Assembly (NCBI GenBank): GCA_001512635.1
Contig: LFSA01000029.1
Location: forward strand, 21,981-85,980
Direction: 5' to 3'
Source of the DNA: Pelotomaculum sp. DTU098
GTDB taxonomy: Bacteria > Bacillota > Desulfotomaculia > Desulfotomaculales > Pelotomaculaceae
DNA: 64,000 bases
In this document: in pieces, positions 7,747-16,596 of the stretch
Layout: each line of letters opens with the position of its first letter
Numbering within the stretch: position 1 is the first letter of the stretch
Program-made: the position numbers and the translations under genes
The notes under the pieces: model-generated
What the model saw: the letters and a program-made list of their open reading frames with translations, nothing else
Database searches by the model: none
Told to the model about the DNA's origin: nothing

Positions 7747-9249
7747 ATGTTGTACAAAAGCACCAGGGGACAATACAGGGAAGTATCTGCAGCAGAAGCC
7801 ATCAAAATGGGTATAGCTCCGGACGGGGGTCTGTTTGTTCCCAGCGAAGAGGTCAGGGTTTCTCGAGACCAGCTCAAGGAATGGGCCGGGCTTGACTACC
7901 GGGGAAAAGCCGTCCGCATCTTAAAGGAATACCTGACGGACTTCACAGTGGAAGAGATTACTGAATGCGTATCCCTTGCCTACAACACCGGCCGGTTTGA
8001 CACACCAGAAATCGCCCCCGTGCATAAACTGGAAGATTCGCTGCATGTCCTGGAACTGTGGCACGGCCCGACCAGCGCCTTTAAGGACCTGGCCCTGCAA
8101 ATCATGCCCCACCTTCTCACAAGGGCAGCAGCTAAAACAGGCGAAGAAGCGGCAATTGTAATCCTAGTGGCCACCTCCGGAGATACCGGAAAGGCCGCTT
8201 TGGAAGGCTTTAAAAACGTCCCGGGTACCAGAATAATCGTGTTTTACCCTGAGCAGGGCGTCAGCGAGATGCAAAAACTGCAGATGATTACCCAGGAAGG
8301 CAATAACGTGGCGGTAGTAGCAGTCCGGGGAAATTTTGACGACGCCCAAAGCGGGGTTAAGGATATTTTCGGGGATAAGCTCTTCAACAGGGAACTGCAA
8401 GCTAAAAAGTTCATCCTATCCTCAGCCAACTCAATCAACTGGGGCAGGCTCGTACCCCAGATCGTCTACTATTTTTCGGCCTACCTGGACCTGGTTTCGC
8501 AAGGTGTAATTACCCTGGGTGAAGGGATTAATTTTGTTGTGCCCACCGGCAACTTTGGAAACATCCTGGCAGCCTTTTACGCCAGGGAAATGGGGCTGCC
8601 TGTAAAAAGGCTGATTTGCGCCGCCAACGCCAATAACGTCCTGGTAGACTTTATCCGCACGGGCATCTATGACCGGCGCCGGCCATTTCAAAAAACCATA
8701 TCCCCCTCCATGGACATCCTCATCTCCAGCAACCTGGAACGTCTCCTTTACCATCTTTCAGGGTGCGACGCCGAACGTGTCCGGGAGTGGATGACCAGTC
8801 TGAACCAGGTAGGTGCTTACCGTATTGACGAAACAACCCACAGACGGGTCAAGGAAATTTTCTGGTCGGATTTTGCAGATGACTCCGAAACCACGGCAAC
8901 CATACGCTCCGCTTATAAACGTTACGGCTACCTGCTGGATCCCCATACAGCCGTAGGCCTGTGCGTTTACGATAAATACACCGCTGCTACAGGTGACACC
9001 ACTGTGACAATCCTGGCATCCACAGCCAGTCCCTTTAAATTCAATGCCAGCGTGGCCAGGGCCATCCTGGGGGAAGAGGCTGTGAGGGATAAGGACGAGT
9101 TTAAACTCCTGGAGGCCTTGTCCTCTGCCAGCAACCTGGAGATACCCGCAGGACTCAAGGATCTGAACAAGAAGCAGGTGCGGCATAGGGAAGTCACCTC
9201 CAAAGAACAGATGCGCAAATCCGTTCAAAACATCCTGAACTCCCAATAA
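7747..9249 (+). CDS. thrC: Threonine synthase
   Basis: Converts O-phosphohomoserine to threonine with pyridoxal phosphate, the last step of threonine biosynthesis. The sequence shows the family entry YKSTRGQYREVSAAEAIKMG, the PLP lysine in SAFKDLALQ (about residue 110), ATSGDTGKAALEGF, and the phosphate-binding PTGNFGNILAA. At 500 residues it belongs to the long (E. coli/yeast-like) class. The frame is open from a GTG at 7738 and an ATG at 7741, but GGAG at 7735-7738 is correctly spaced only for the ATG at 7747. It stands alone, so the rest of the pathway (hom, thrB) lies elsewhere. Confidence 0.95.
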   Translation: MLYKSTRGQYREVSAAEAIKMGIAPDGGLFVPSEEVRVSRDQLKEWAGLDYRGKAVRILKEYLTDFTVEEITECVSLAYNTGRFDTPEIAPVHKLEDSLHVLELWHGPTSAFKDLALQIMPHLLTRAAAKTGEEAAIVILVATSGDTGKAALEGFKNVPGTRIIVFYPEQGVSEMQKLQMITQEGNNVAVVAVRGNFDDAQSGVKDIFGDKLFNRELQAKKFILSSANSINWGRLVPQIVYYFSAYLDLVSQGVITLGEGINFVVPTGNFGNILAAFYAREMGLPVKRLICAANANNVLVDFIRTGIYDRRRPFQKTISPSMDILISSNLERLLYHLSGCDAERVREWMTSLNQVGAYRIDETTHRRVKEIFWSDFADDSETTATIRSAYKRYGYLLDPHTAVGLCVYDKYTAATGDTTVTILASTASPFKFNASVARAILGEEAVRDKDEFKLLEALSSASNLEIPAGLKDLNKKQVRHREVTSKEQMRKSVQNILNSQ

Positions 9250-9314
9250 CTTAATTAAATGTACAGGTACGATTTCTAAGTTAATTGCATTAATTAGTGT
9301 TTTGCAATTAATAA

Positions 9315-9340
9315 CCCGGGCGGCATTAATGCCGTCCGGG
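9315..9340. terminator. GC-rich hairpin after thrC
   Basis: CCCGGGCGGCAT pairs with ATGCCGTCCGGG (one mismatch, almost no loop). No T-run follows on the plus strand, so termination strength is uncertain. Confidence 0.45.
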
Positions 9341-9374
9341 CTACGTTCTGGAAACACCTCTGCTTGATAAAAAG

Positions 9375-9458
9375 ATCTGAACAGGCCTGCCCCCTCAGCT
9401 TTGTTACTCCATAGAAAAAAAGACGTGTTCAGATTTTGGACACGATAAAAGCAGGCCT
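9375..9458. other. Interleaved inverted repeats, possible structured RNA
   Basis: Three pairings overlap in 84 bases between convergent genes. ATCTGAACA (9375-9383) pairs with TGTTCAGAT (9426-9434). AGGCCTGC (9383-9390) pairs with GCAGGCCT (9451-9458). CGTGTTC (9424-9430) pairs with GGACACG (9438-9444). The first two are interleaved (a-b-a'-b'), the order of a pseudoknot or of mutually exclusive folds. No known RNA family is recognised and the strand is unknown. Confidence 0.45.
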
Positions 9459-9545
9459 ATAATTTTCCGCTATCGCAACTAATTTCAGAAGACGGTTATA
9501 AAAAACTTAAAATTACAATCCCTTGTATTAAAACCCTAAGTCCTA

Positions 9546-9875
9546 CTACTGGTTCTGGGGAACCTGATCACGATCCAGATTTACGTATAAAGAATTCTCT
9601 TTTTCGTCATATTTTGCGTAAAACTTACCCTTAGCAGAGATATTAAAGTGATTAAAAAACCCCCTGCCAAAAACCTTTGTTTTTTTGATGTTTTGCCCGT
9701 CTTCTGTGCCTCTTATCCGGATTGTGTTTGTTTCCCGGTCAAAAGCTAGTTCGACCTTATCCACATTTAATTTCTCACGGGCATACTTATTAAGCACTAT
9801 GGAATTCTTTGAAAGTGTTACTAAGGGTAACTTAGGTACTCTTTCACCACGTGGCTTATAAACTTCAAATGCCAT
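9546..9875 (-). CDS. Conserved hypothetical protein, 109 residues
   Basis: A basic soluble protein starting MAFEVYKPRGERVPKLPLVT and containing LSKNSIVLNKYAREKL and VELAFDRETNTIRIRG. A similar short protein occurs, from memory, in several Peptococcaceae, with no known function. The N-terminal half looks like a small beta-rich domain with a DNA-binding flavour, but this is a guess. GGGGTG precedes the ATG. It has a perfect consensus sigma-A promoter 26 bases upstream, so it is probably well expressed. It is convergent with thrC. Confidence 0.7.
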   Translation of the reverse strand: MAFEVYKPRGERVPKLPLVTLSKNSIVLNKYAREKLNVDKVELAFDRETNTIRIRGTEDGQNIKKTKVFGRGFFNHFNISAKGKFYAKYDEKENSLYVNLDRDQVPQNQ

Positions 9876-9907
9876 TACTCACACCCCTATTTTTGGATTC
9901 ATGTTAG

Positions 9908-9936
9908 ATTATAAACAAAGTTGCATTACTTGTCAA
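9908..9936 (-). promoter_or_regulatory. Perfect consensus sigma-A promoter
   Basis: On the minus strand TTGACA (9936-9931), exactly 17 bases, and TATAAT (9913-9908). Predicted transcription start is near 9901, giving a leader of about 26 bases before the ATG at 9875. Confidence 0.85.
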
Positions 9937-10447
9937 ACCTGGATCTTAATTTTTGAAAAAACTATTGTTTAGTAATTCTACAACAAAAAATCACTCCTAT
10001 TCAAGTAACCTGCCAACTTAAAGAATTTCAAAATTCAATTATATAAATACTCTAGGCTGAATCAACATGTTACCCGGATAATTAAAACAGAATAGATTGA
10101 TTAGTACCCTTTACATAGGATCTTGTCCCGGCAGCAACTTTTAAAACTTAAAAAATGGCGAGGAAAGCAAAAACACAAAAAACAGGCTTTTTTCCACAGG
10201 TTGTCATTTACCACCAAATTACAACACACAACTACCCTAATACACAGATAATGCATTAGGAAACAATAAAACAAATATAAGATTCTAATTATAAAACTTT
10301 ACCTCAAAAAGTTTGGGATATTTATAAATACCAGCTCACCCCTTCAGCCAGGAAATTACCTAACTAAATAAAAAGGAATTTACCTGAGATATTAAGAATA
10401 TTCTAAAAGTTAATTAATAAATTAGCTGTCTCCAAGGGGGTCAAGAG
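9937..10447. other. AT-rich intergenic region
   Basis: About 510 bases, strongly AT-rich, with no ORF or RNA I can identify. AAAGC (10165-10169) and GCTTTTTT near 10184 could form a weak terminator-like hairpin. The ribosome site of the next gene (AAGGGGG) begins near 10433. Confidence 0.5.
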
Positions 10448-10765
10448 ATGGATTTTACAGAAATGACAATTGCAGAGAGGGCCAACCATTGTCTGAATAT
10501 CTACACCACGGCAGAGGGTTCCATACCCAGGTGCGCTGACAACTTCAACGATAATTCAGCCTGCGGCTTTATCTGCTGCGGTCATTGCCCGGATTATAAC
10601 CGCTGCGACAGGGGAAAATGTGAGCGGGTATGGATTAATCCCAAATTAATTATGAATAACCCTGCAGGCAGAATCATCTATGTTGTTTTAGCAACCGGCC
10701 GCCTGGTTTCGGGTTCTGTCCCCTGTATTATCAGTGATGCCTATGATGATAGCGAGCATATTTAA
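10448..10765 (+). CDS. Cysteine-rich hypothetical protein, 105 residues
   Basis: A soluble protein with a central Cys cluster: RCADNF, ACGFICCGHCPDYNRCDRGKCERVW, about eight Cys in 35 residues, suggesting zinc or iron-sulfur binding. The C-terminal half (NPAGRIIYVVLATGRLVSG) is beta-rich. No family is recognised. The ATG follows AAGGGGG at about 8 bases. The next gene, a 54-residue membrane protein, starts 82 bases later on the same strand. Confidence 0.6.
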   Translation: MDFTEMTIAERANHCLNIYTTAEGSIPRCADNFNDNSACGFICCGHCPDYNRCDRGKCERVWINPKLIMNNPAGRIIYVVLATGRLVSGSVPCIISDAYDDSEHI

Positions 10766-10847
10766 AACCAGGCACCATGCTGCTAACGCATACCAGCAGG
10801 AAGGTGAAAAATCTCTATTTTAAGGATAGTCTGGAGTTTATTAAAAA

Positions 10848-11012
10848 ATGCGTTCTGATTTTTTGTATATGATGGTTACCGTGCTCTGCACCATGGGGGT
10901 TTATTACCTCTGGTCTTTTAAACTGGGCTTGAACGAGAACACAGGGTTGTTGATTTGCGCTCCAGTGGCCATACTGGTCTCTTACCTGTTCTCTAGGTTC
11001 AATAAAAGGTGA
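10848..11012 (+). CDS. Small two-helix membrane protein, 54 residues
   Basis: The ATG is 11 bases after GGAG. The product has two hydrophobic segments, FLYMMVTVLCTMGVYYLWSF and TGLLICAPVAILVSYLF, separated by a short polar turn KLGLNENTG, and ends FSRFNKR. A hairpin membrane protein with positive ends is predicted. Function is unknown. It may be co-transcribed with the Cys-rich gene upstream. Confidence 0.6.
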   Translation: MRSDFLYMMVTVLCTMGVYYLWSFKLGLNENTGLLICAPVAILVSYLFSRFNKR

Positions 11013-11054
11013 AGCATTAGCTAAAACCATCCTGGGCATGCTAAAAACATCATT

Positions 11055-11106
11055 AATACCACAATAGTTTATTCACCCGAAATACCACAATAGTTTATTC
11101 ACCCGA
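11055..11106. repeat. Perfect 26-bp tandem duplication
   Basis: The 26-base unit beginning AATACCACAATAGTTT and ending ACCCGA occurs twice with no gap (11055-11080 and 11081-11106), 47 bases upstream of uvsE. A TATGAT -10-like box (11119-11124) follows, so the repeat sits where -35 or regulator binding would be expected. Confidence 0.9.
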
Positions 11107-11152
11107 TAGCTTTTCTGGTATGATAATCAGCATTTAACTGCAGGGGCGCTAA

Positions 11153-12121
11153 ATGAAAATCAGATTCGGCTATGTGGCCATGTCAGTAATTCTTGAAAAA
11201 GCTTCCCCTTCCAAAAACGTTACAATCAAGACCTACAGCCGGCTGGCGGAAGTAGACCCCCGGGCAGCCCTTAGCAAGGTGCGCCGGGCGGCCTCTGAAA
11301 ACCTGGCCAACACCCTGCGCCTGCTCCGCCATAACAGGGCGTCCGGTGTGAGTATCTACCGCTTTTCCTCAAAACTAATACCCCTGGCCACCCACCCCCT
11401 GCTATCCGGCTGGAACTATACCGGCGAATTTAAAGAAGAACTGGCCACCATCGGCAGCTTTGTGCGGGATAACAGGATGAGGGTCTCCTTTCATCCGGAT
11501 CACTATACTTTGATTAATTCACCCAGGGAGGAAGTCCTCCTGTCCTCCCTGAAGGACCTGGAACACCACTGCCTGCTCCTGGAGGCAATGGGCCTTGGGC
11601 CAGTCGCCAGGCTGGTCACCCATGTGGGCGGAGGATATAAAGATAAAGCAAAATCCCTGGAGAGGTTTCTGGATAACTGGACCAGGGTACCACCCCGCAT
11701 CGCTTCCAGGCTCACCCTGGAGAATGACGACAAAACCTTTACAGCCGGTGAAGTCCTGTACCTGTGCCGCAAACTGACCCTACCAATGATCCTGGATCTC
11801 CATCACTTCAGATACAACACCGGGTCTGACAGTCTTGAGGAAATTTTGCCCGGCTTTTTGGCATCCTGGAAGGGCACTTCACTGCCCACCAAGATCCATG
11901 TCTCCAGCCCCAGGAGCCCGGAGGACTGCCGGAGTCACCACGATTATGTCAACCCCGCCGATCTTTATCCTTTCCTGAAGCTGGTCCGGGAGTTCGGGCA
12001 AGACCTGGACGTGATGGTTGAGGCTAAGCAAAAGGACCGGGCCATGTTTCAGCTGGTCAAGGACCTGGCAGCCTATCCCATGATCCGGCAAACCGGCCCC
12101 GCTTCGTTAAGCTTTACCTGA
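11153..12121 (+). CDS. uvsE: UV DNA damage endonuclease UvsE (UVDE family)
   Basis: A TIM-barrel endonuclease that nicks DNA 5' of UV photoproducts and abasic sites, starting alternative excision repair. It opens with IRFGYVAMSVIL, as in the family, then IYRFSSKLIPLATHPL, RVSFHPDHYTLINSP, and VTHVGGGYKDK. Conserved His, Glu and Asp metal ligands are seen in LTLENDDKTF, LDLHHFRYN and MVEAKQKDRA. At 322 residues it is of normal bacterial length. Start ATG with AGGGG upstream. UvsE is common in spore formers. It is followed closely by a small Lys-rich gene. Confidence 0.93.
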   Translation: MKIRFGYVAMSVILEKASPSKNVTIKTYSRLAEVDPRAALSKVRRAASENLANTLRLLRHNRASGVSIYRFSSKLIPLATHPLLSGWNYTGEFKEELATIGSFVRDNRMRVSFHPDHYTLINSPREEVLLSSLKDLEHHCLLLEAMGLGPVARLVTHVGGGYKDKAKSLERFLDNWTRVPPRIASRLTLENDDKTFTAGEVLYLCRKLTLPMILDLHHFRYNTGSDSLEEILPGFLASWKGTSLPTKIHVSSPRSPEDCRSHHDYVNPADLYPFLKLVREFGQDLDVMVEAKQKDRAMFQLVKDLAAYPMIRQTGPASLSFT

Positions 12122-12196
12122 GAGCTTGCCTGTTCTGCTGAAAAAGGTTCTCCCTAAACTGATTTCAGGCCTTTAGCAAAAGGGGGGTGATTGGAA

Positions 12197-12352
12197 ATGC
12201 CAAAGAAAAAGAAGGGCAAACAAAAAAAAGAGCCGGTCACAGCTCCCGGCGACGAAGAAATCCTGACCAGGAGCGCTTCAAAGGAGGAGATCCGCAGGGG
12301 TGATTTTACCCGGGTTACAACCCTTTCCCTGGACGAAGTGGATCCCAGTTGA
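12197..12352 (+). CDS. Small charged protein of 51 residues, unknown function
   Basis: The ATG follows AGGGGGGTGA. The product starts with the Lys-rich segment MPKKKKGKQKKEPV and continues with an acidic/polar part EEILTRSASKEEIRRG, ending TTLSLDEVDPS. No membrane segment. It lies 75 bases after uvsE on the same strand and could share its transcript. A basic tail like this suggests nucleic-acid contact, which is inference only. Confidence 0.55.
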   Translation: MPKKKKGKQKKEPVTAPGDEEILTRSASKEEIRRGDFTRVTTLSLDEVDPS

Positions 12353-12476
12353 ACCTGAAGGTGTTTATATGTTTTAGAGCCGGGCAGCATCCCGCGCGGT
12401 AAGCGCAGTTTTCCGGATCCTTGTAAGAGCCCGCCCCCTTGTTGTAAACTGGATAGGTGAAGGGGGTGAGGCAACT

Positions 12477-14408
12477 ATGATTCTTTTACAGGCAGCCCGT
12501 GTCTCTAAATCCTTCGGGGCCCGGCAGATCCTGGCGGACGTAAACTTTACCATCCAGGAAAAAGAGCGGGCCGGTATTGTCGGCAGCAACGGCGCGGGCA
12601 AATCTACCCTTCTCAAAATACTTACAGGTTCCCTGCCTCCGGATACCGGAGAGGTGGTCAGGGCCAAGGATCTGAAAATATCCTACCTGGCCCAGGATGG
12701 TGGCCTGGAATCCTCTCAAAGCATTTGGCAGGAAATGCTAACCGTATTTGCTCCCCTGCTTGACCTGGAAAAGCAGCTGAGAGAAATGGAAGACAAAATG
12801 TCTGATCCTGCCCTGAGGGCCGATGAACGGGCCTATAATCAACTCCTTCAGGCTTATGACAACCTGTCCCTGGTTTTTAAAAACCGGGGCGGGTTTGAAT
12901 ATGAGGCCAGTATTCGCGGAGTACTGCGCGGGCTCAGCTTTGCCGAGTCTGATCTGAATACCCCTGTGGGAACCTTAAGCGGCGGTCAGAAGACAAGGCT
13001 GGCCCTGGCCCGCTGTCTCCTGGGAGAACCGGACCTGCTGGTCCTGGACGAACCGACCAACTTCCTGGACCTGGATAACCTGGCCTGGCTGGAACAATAC
13101 CTGCGCTCATACCGCGGCGCCGTTCTGGTTGTTTCCCACGACCGTTACTTCCTGGACACCCTGGCCGAGGTTATCTACGAGCTGGAGCGCGGCAGTCTTA
13201 CACGCTATACAGGCAATTATACGCGCTTTGTCCAGCAAAAAGCAGAGGCAGTGGAGCAGCAAAGCAAAGAATACAAGCGCCAGCAAAGGGAAATAGCCCG
13301 GATGGAGGAATTTGTGCGGCGCAATATCGCTGCTAAAGACACCACCCGGCGCGCCCAGAGCCGGCTCAAAGCGCTGGAAAAAATGGAACGGCTGGAGCGG
13401 CCGGTCAAGGAAACCCGGACCAGTGTTTCCTTCAACATCAGCCGGCCAAGCGGCCAGGAAGTCCTCAAGGCTGAAGATCTCTGCATCGGCTATCCCGGGC
13501 TGACCCTGGCCAGCGGCCTTAATTTTGAAATCAACAGGGGTGAGCGGGTTGCCCTGGTGGGACCCAACGGCGTTGGCAAGTCGACCCTGCTTAAAACTAT
13601 CGCCGGCAGGCTTATGCCCCGGGGAGGCAGGCTGAGGCAGGGCATCCAGGTGCAAATGGGCTATTACGACCAGGAGCAGCAGGAACTGAATGACGGGAAA
13701 CAGGTGCTGCAGGAACTATGGGACCGCTACCCCCAGATGAATGAAGTGGATGTCCGTAAGGTACTGGGAAAATTTCTGTTTCGCGGCGACGATGTTTTCA
13801 AACAGGTGGCAGATTTAAGTGGCGGGGAAAAATCACGGCTGGCCCTGGCCTCCCTGATGCTGCAAAAAGCCAATTTTTTAGTCCTGGACGAACCAACCAA
13901 CCACCTGGACCTCCCTGGCCGGGAAGCGCTGGAAGACGCCCTAACCGGCTACCCGGGCACAATTCTTTTTGTCTCCCACGACCGCTACTTCATCAACAAA
14001 ATCGCCACGAAGGTGCTGGAACTGACCCCTGAGGGCGTAACCAGCTGGTTGGGTAACTACGACGATTATCTCTCCAGGAAAGCAGAACAGGCACCTCCGG
14101 AAGCTACGGAGCAGCAATCCCGGGAAAGGGAACGCAGCAGGGTGTCGGCTGAAAAAGAAAAGTACCTGCAAAAAAAAGAGGAAGAACGCCAAAAACGCCG
14201 GCGCCAGCGCCAGCTCCAGGAACTTGAACAGGCTATCGCCGACCTGGAAGAAACCATCTCCCGCCTGGAGGAGGAACTTACCCTGCCGGAAATCTACCAG
14301 GATTACCAGGCCTGCCTGGAGCGGCAGAACCAGCTGGAACAGGCCCGGTCGTCCCTTGATGGTCACCTGGAAAAATGGCTGGTACTGGCCGGGGATGAGA
14401 ACTGCTAA
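12477..14408 (+). CDS. ABC-F family ATPase (YdiF/Uup-like)
   Basis: A soluble protein with two ABC domains and no membrane part. Domain 1 has Walker A GSNGAGKST (about residue 36), signature LSGGQKTR and DEPTNFLD. Domain 2 has Walker A GPNGVGKST (about 362), signature LSGGEKSR and DEPTNHLD. The interdomain linker (about 245-330) is long and charged. A C-terminal coiled coil (about 545-640, rich in Glu/Lys/Arg/Gln) is typical of YdiF/Uup. Such proteins bind the ribosomal E site or DNA junctions and rescue stalled translation. Length is 643 residues. GGGGGTGAGG precedes the ATG. Confidence 0.93.
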   Translation: MILLQAARVSKSFGARQILADVNFTIQEKERAGIVGSNGAGKSTLLKILTGSLPPDTGEVVRAKDLKISYLAQDGGLESSQSIWQEMLTVFAPLLDLEKQLREMEDKMSDPALRADERAYNQLLQAYDNLSLVFKNRGGFEYEASIRGVLRGLSFAESDLNTPVGTLSGGQKTRLALARCLLGEPDLLVLDEPTNFLDLDNLAWLEQYLRSYRGAVLVVSHDRYFLDTLAEVIYELERGSLTRYTGNYTRFVQQKAEAVEQQSKEYKRQQREIARMEEFVRRNIAAKDTTRRAQSRLKALEKMERLERPVKETRTSVSFNISRPSGQEVLKAEDLCIGYPGLTLASGLNFEINRGERVALVGPNGVGKSTLLKTIAGRLMPRGGRLRQGIQVQMGYYDQEQQELNDGKQVLQELWDRYPQMNEVDVRKVLGKFLFRGDDVFKQVADLSGGEKSRLALASLMLQKANFLVLDEPTNHLDLPGREALEDALTGYPGTILFVSHDRYFINKIATKVLELTPEGVTSWLGNYDDYLSRKAEQAPPEATEQQSRERERSRVSAEKEKYLQKKEEERQKRRRQRQLQELEQAIADLEETISRLEEELTLPEIYQDYQACLERQNQLEQARSSLDGHLEKWLVLAGDENC

Positions 14409-14559
14409 TGCCGGTGCCGCCGGATTAGGGGAAGAAAATAAGCAGATGGCGGGCCCCCCCCTGCTGGAGCAATTTATAGCACCATAATTTTTATGACACC
14501 ACAGTTCGAGGCGATATAACTTTTCAATAGGGGTATACTAACGGCAGGAGGTGTCTTCA

Positions 14560-14775
14560 GTGAAAATCGAAAAGGTTAGAAAAAACTCCCAGGGGGATAT
14601 CACCGACGTTATGATAAACGGTAATATCTACAGTATCGACGATGCCGTTAGAATGGCCAAAGAGGGTATGCTGGAAGGGGTTAACGTGGGCAGAGCCAGG
14701 AACGGCAGGGAGTACCTGAGAGCCAACCCTGACGGCAATGAAGCAAACAACCTGGATAACCTGCCGCTATTTTGA
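14560..14775 (+). CDS. DUF3892 family protein
   Basis: A 71-residue protein with the DUF3892 pattern: KIEKVRKNSQGDITDVMI, IDDAVRMAKEGMLEGVNVG, then RNGREYLRANPDG. The family has unknown function and is common in Firmicutes. GTG at 14551 overlaps the AGGAGG ribosome site; GTG at 14560 is spaced 8 bases from it and is preferred. It is followed by a hairpin terminator shared with the convergent exporter gene. Confidence 0.8.
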   Translation: MKIEKVRKNSQGDITDVMINGNIYSIDDAVRMAKEGMLEGVNVGRARNGREYLRANPDGNEANNLDNLPLF

Positions 14776-14804
14776 TTATTAAATCCGAATTGTGAATTCA
14801 GGAT

Positions 14805-14841
14805 ACAGGGTAGTCCGGTTAAACCCAACCGGCTACCCTGT
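14805..14841. terminator. Bidirectional hairpin between DUF3892 and the exporter
   Basis: ACAGGGTAG (14805-14813) pairs with CTACCCTGT (14833-14841), with an inner CCGGTT/AACCGG stem. T-runs are short on both sides. Confidence 0.65.
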
Positions 14842-14938
14842 GTTTGATCTGAGCCTTTGCTTACAGCCATCATTCCTGCCGGTTCCGGCCAGTCGACCTG
14901 ACCAGTCCTAAACCGCTGTTGCCTGTGCAGCCTGCCTG

Positions 14939-16339
14939 TTAAGGCTGCTGGGAAACCCCTCCGGTAGTGACCTTTCCCCTGGCTAAAGAAGCAAAAATAC
15001 CGCCAAAGCAGGTCAGCGCAAAGATGCAGAAGGAAACCTTGACGCTTTTGGTAATCAGTTCCGCCTGAGCCGGGCTCACTTCCGCGCCGCCCAGGTAGAG
15101 GGTCACGATCAGGGTCGCAATGGCCATGCTGATGGCCTGTCCGGTAAGTCTCATGGTACCCAGGGTGGAAGAGGCCACACCGTAAAACCTTTTCTCCACC
15201 GACCCCATAATCGCATTGCTGTTCGGGGAGGAAAAGAGGGCAAAACCCGTACCGATCAGGAAAAGATTAACAATAATCAGCCACAGGGGAGTTTGTACAG
15301 TTAAAAAACTAAAAATGAAAAGTCCGGCTGTGGTCAGACCCATGCCCCAGGAAGCGACCACCCGGGGTTCTATCCGGTCGGAGAGTGTTCCGGCAAAGGG
15401 GGAGAGCAGGGCCATAATTACGGGTTGGGACAGCAGGATCAGGCCCGCTGTCTGGGAATCGAAGCCTGCCACCACCTGCAGGTAAAGAGAAAGGAGAAAA
15501 CCCACCGCAAAGGTGGCGCTGTAGTTAATGAGAGCTGCCAGGTTGGAAAAAGCGAAGGAAGCACTCCGGGTAAACAGGCGAATATTCAAGATCGGCTGTT
15601 CCAGCCTGATTTCGTAGCGGACAAAAAGGACCAGCAGGAGCAAGCCCGCAATAAGAATGTATTTGGCCCAGGACGAGGCGGCATAGGAAGATATGCCGTA
15701 CATAAAGGCTGTCACACCGCTGACATACAGAAGCGAACCTCCCAGGTCAAAACTTTCCCCCCTGGCGCCGGCCCATTCCCCCTTCAGCTTCATAAAGGTC
15801 AGAAGCATGACCAGGCAACCCAGGAACACATTAAGGTAAAAGATTGACTGCCAGCCCAGATGCTGGTTCATGGCACCTCCCAGCACCGGGCCCAGGGATA
15901 GCCCTGTGTAGACGGCAGCCACATTGATTCCCAGCACCTTTCCCCTTTCCTGGGGCGGGTAAACCGAGGTGAGAATAGCCATGCTGGTGCCGAAAAGCAT
16001 CGCCCCTCCTATTCCCTGTATCACCCTGAAAGCTATGAGGGCCTGGATCGACCCGGCCAAGCCACAGAGCAGGGATGTTAAGGAGAAAATGGCGACACCT
16101 AAAATAAAGACCTTTTTTCTGCCGATGATGTCGGCATACCTTCCGACGGGCAACAGGAACGCTGCCGAGGTAAGCAGATAGCTGGTGACAACCCAGCCCA
16201 GGAGCAGGGCACTGCTGTTGAATTCTTTCCCGATGGAAGGAATGGCCAGGTTCACGGCGCTGCCCATAAAAGGCGTTAAGAACGAAGCCAGTGTTACTGT
16301 GATCAAAGCATATTTTTTAACGGACGTATCCTGGTTCAT
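14939..16339 (-). CDS. MFS drug exporter, DHA2 (14-TM, EmrB/QacA) family
   Basis: An integral membrane antiporter predicted to export drugs or other amphiphiles using the proton gradient. The N-terminus ALITVTLASFLTPFMGSAVN gives the DHA2 motif D1-like first helix. GRYADIIGRKKVF is motif A in loop 2-3, and GLSLGPVLGGAM is the antiporter motif C. The 466 residues fit 14 helices. The ATG has a G-rich site (ACGGGGGG) upstream. It is a single gene; no regulator is adjacent, so the substrate cannot be inferred from context. Confidence 0.88.
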   Translation of the reverse strand: MNQDTSVKKYALITVTLASFLTPFMGSAVNLAIPSIGKEFNSSALLLGWVVTSYLLTSAAFLLPVGRYADIIGRKKVFILGVAIFSLTSLLCGLAGSIQALIAFRVIQGIGGAMLFGTSMAILTSVYPPQERGKVLGINVAAVYTGLSLGPVLGGAMNQHLGWQSIFYLNVFLGCLVMLLTFMKLKGEWAGARGESFDLGGSLLYVSGVTAFMYGISSYAASSWAKYILIAGLLLLVLFVRYEIRLEQPILNIRLFTRSASFAFSNLAALINYSATFAVGFLLSLYLQVVAGFDSQTAGLILLSQPVIMALLSPFAGTLSDRIEPRVVASWGMGLTTAGLFIFSFLTVQTPLWLIIVNLFLIGTGFALFSSPNSNAIMGSVEKRFYGVASSTLGTMRLTGQAISMAIATLIVTLYLGGAEVSPAQAELITKSVKVSFCIFALTCFGGIFASLARGKVTTGGVSQQP

Positions 16340-16462
16340 ATTAACCCCCCGTTTCCCGCTTTATACATTACTTACTATTATAAATTAAGCCCGCTGATTA
16401 TTAAACATAATATTTATTTTAGGATAATAGCACCGTATTTTTTATTATTTTAGACATTCTTG

Positions 16463-16494
16463 AAAAAAGAACCGTACCGTGCAAACCGGTACGG
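16463..16494 (-). terminator. Terminator of the HisD-like/ABC operon
   Basis: On the minus strand CCGTACC (16494-16488) pairs with GGTACGG (16478-16472) and is followed by TTCTTTTTTC. It lies about 100 bases after the stop of the binding-protein gene. Confidence 0.8.
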
Positions 16495-16596
16495 GAATCG
16501 CTAAAAATTTAAGAAACATTTAACTGGTTTTTACTTTTTCGCAAGTAATTAATAGATTTATGCTGCTAAAGGTTGCCATCCAACTGTTGTTGTTAA

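Noticed and set aside
14224-14487. Plus-strand frame inside the ABC-F coiled coil
   Set aside because: Shadow of the repetitive Glu/Lys/Arg coding in another frame.
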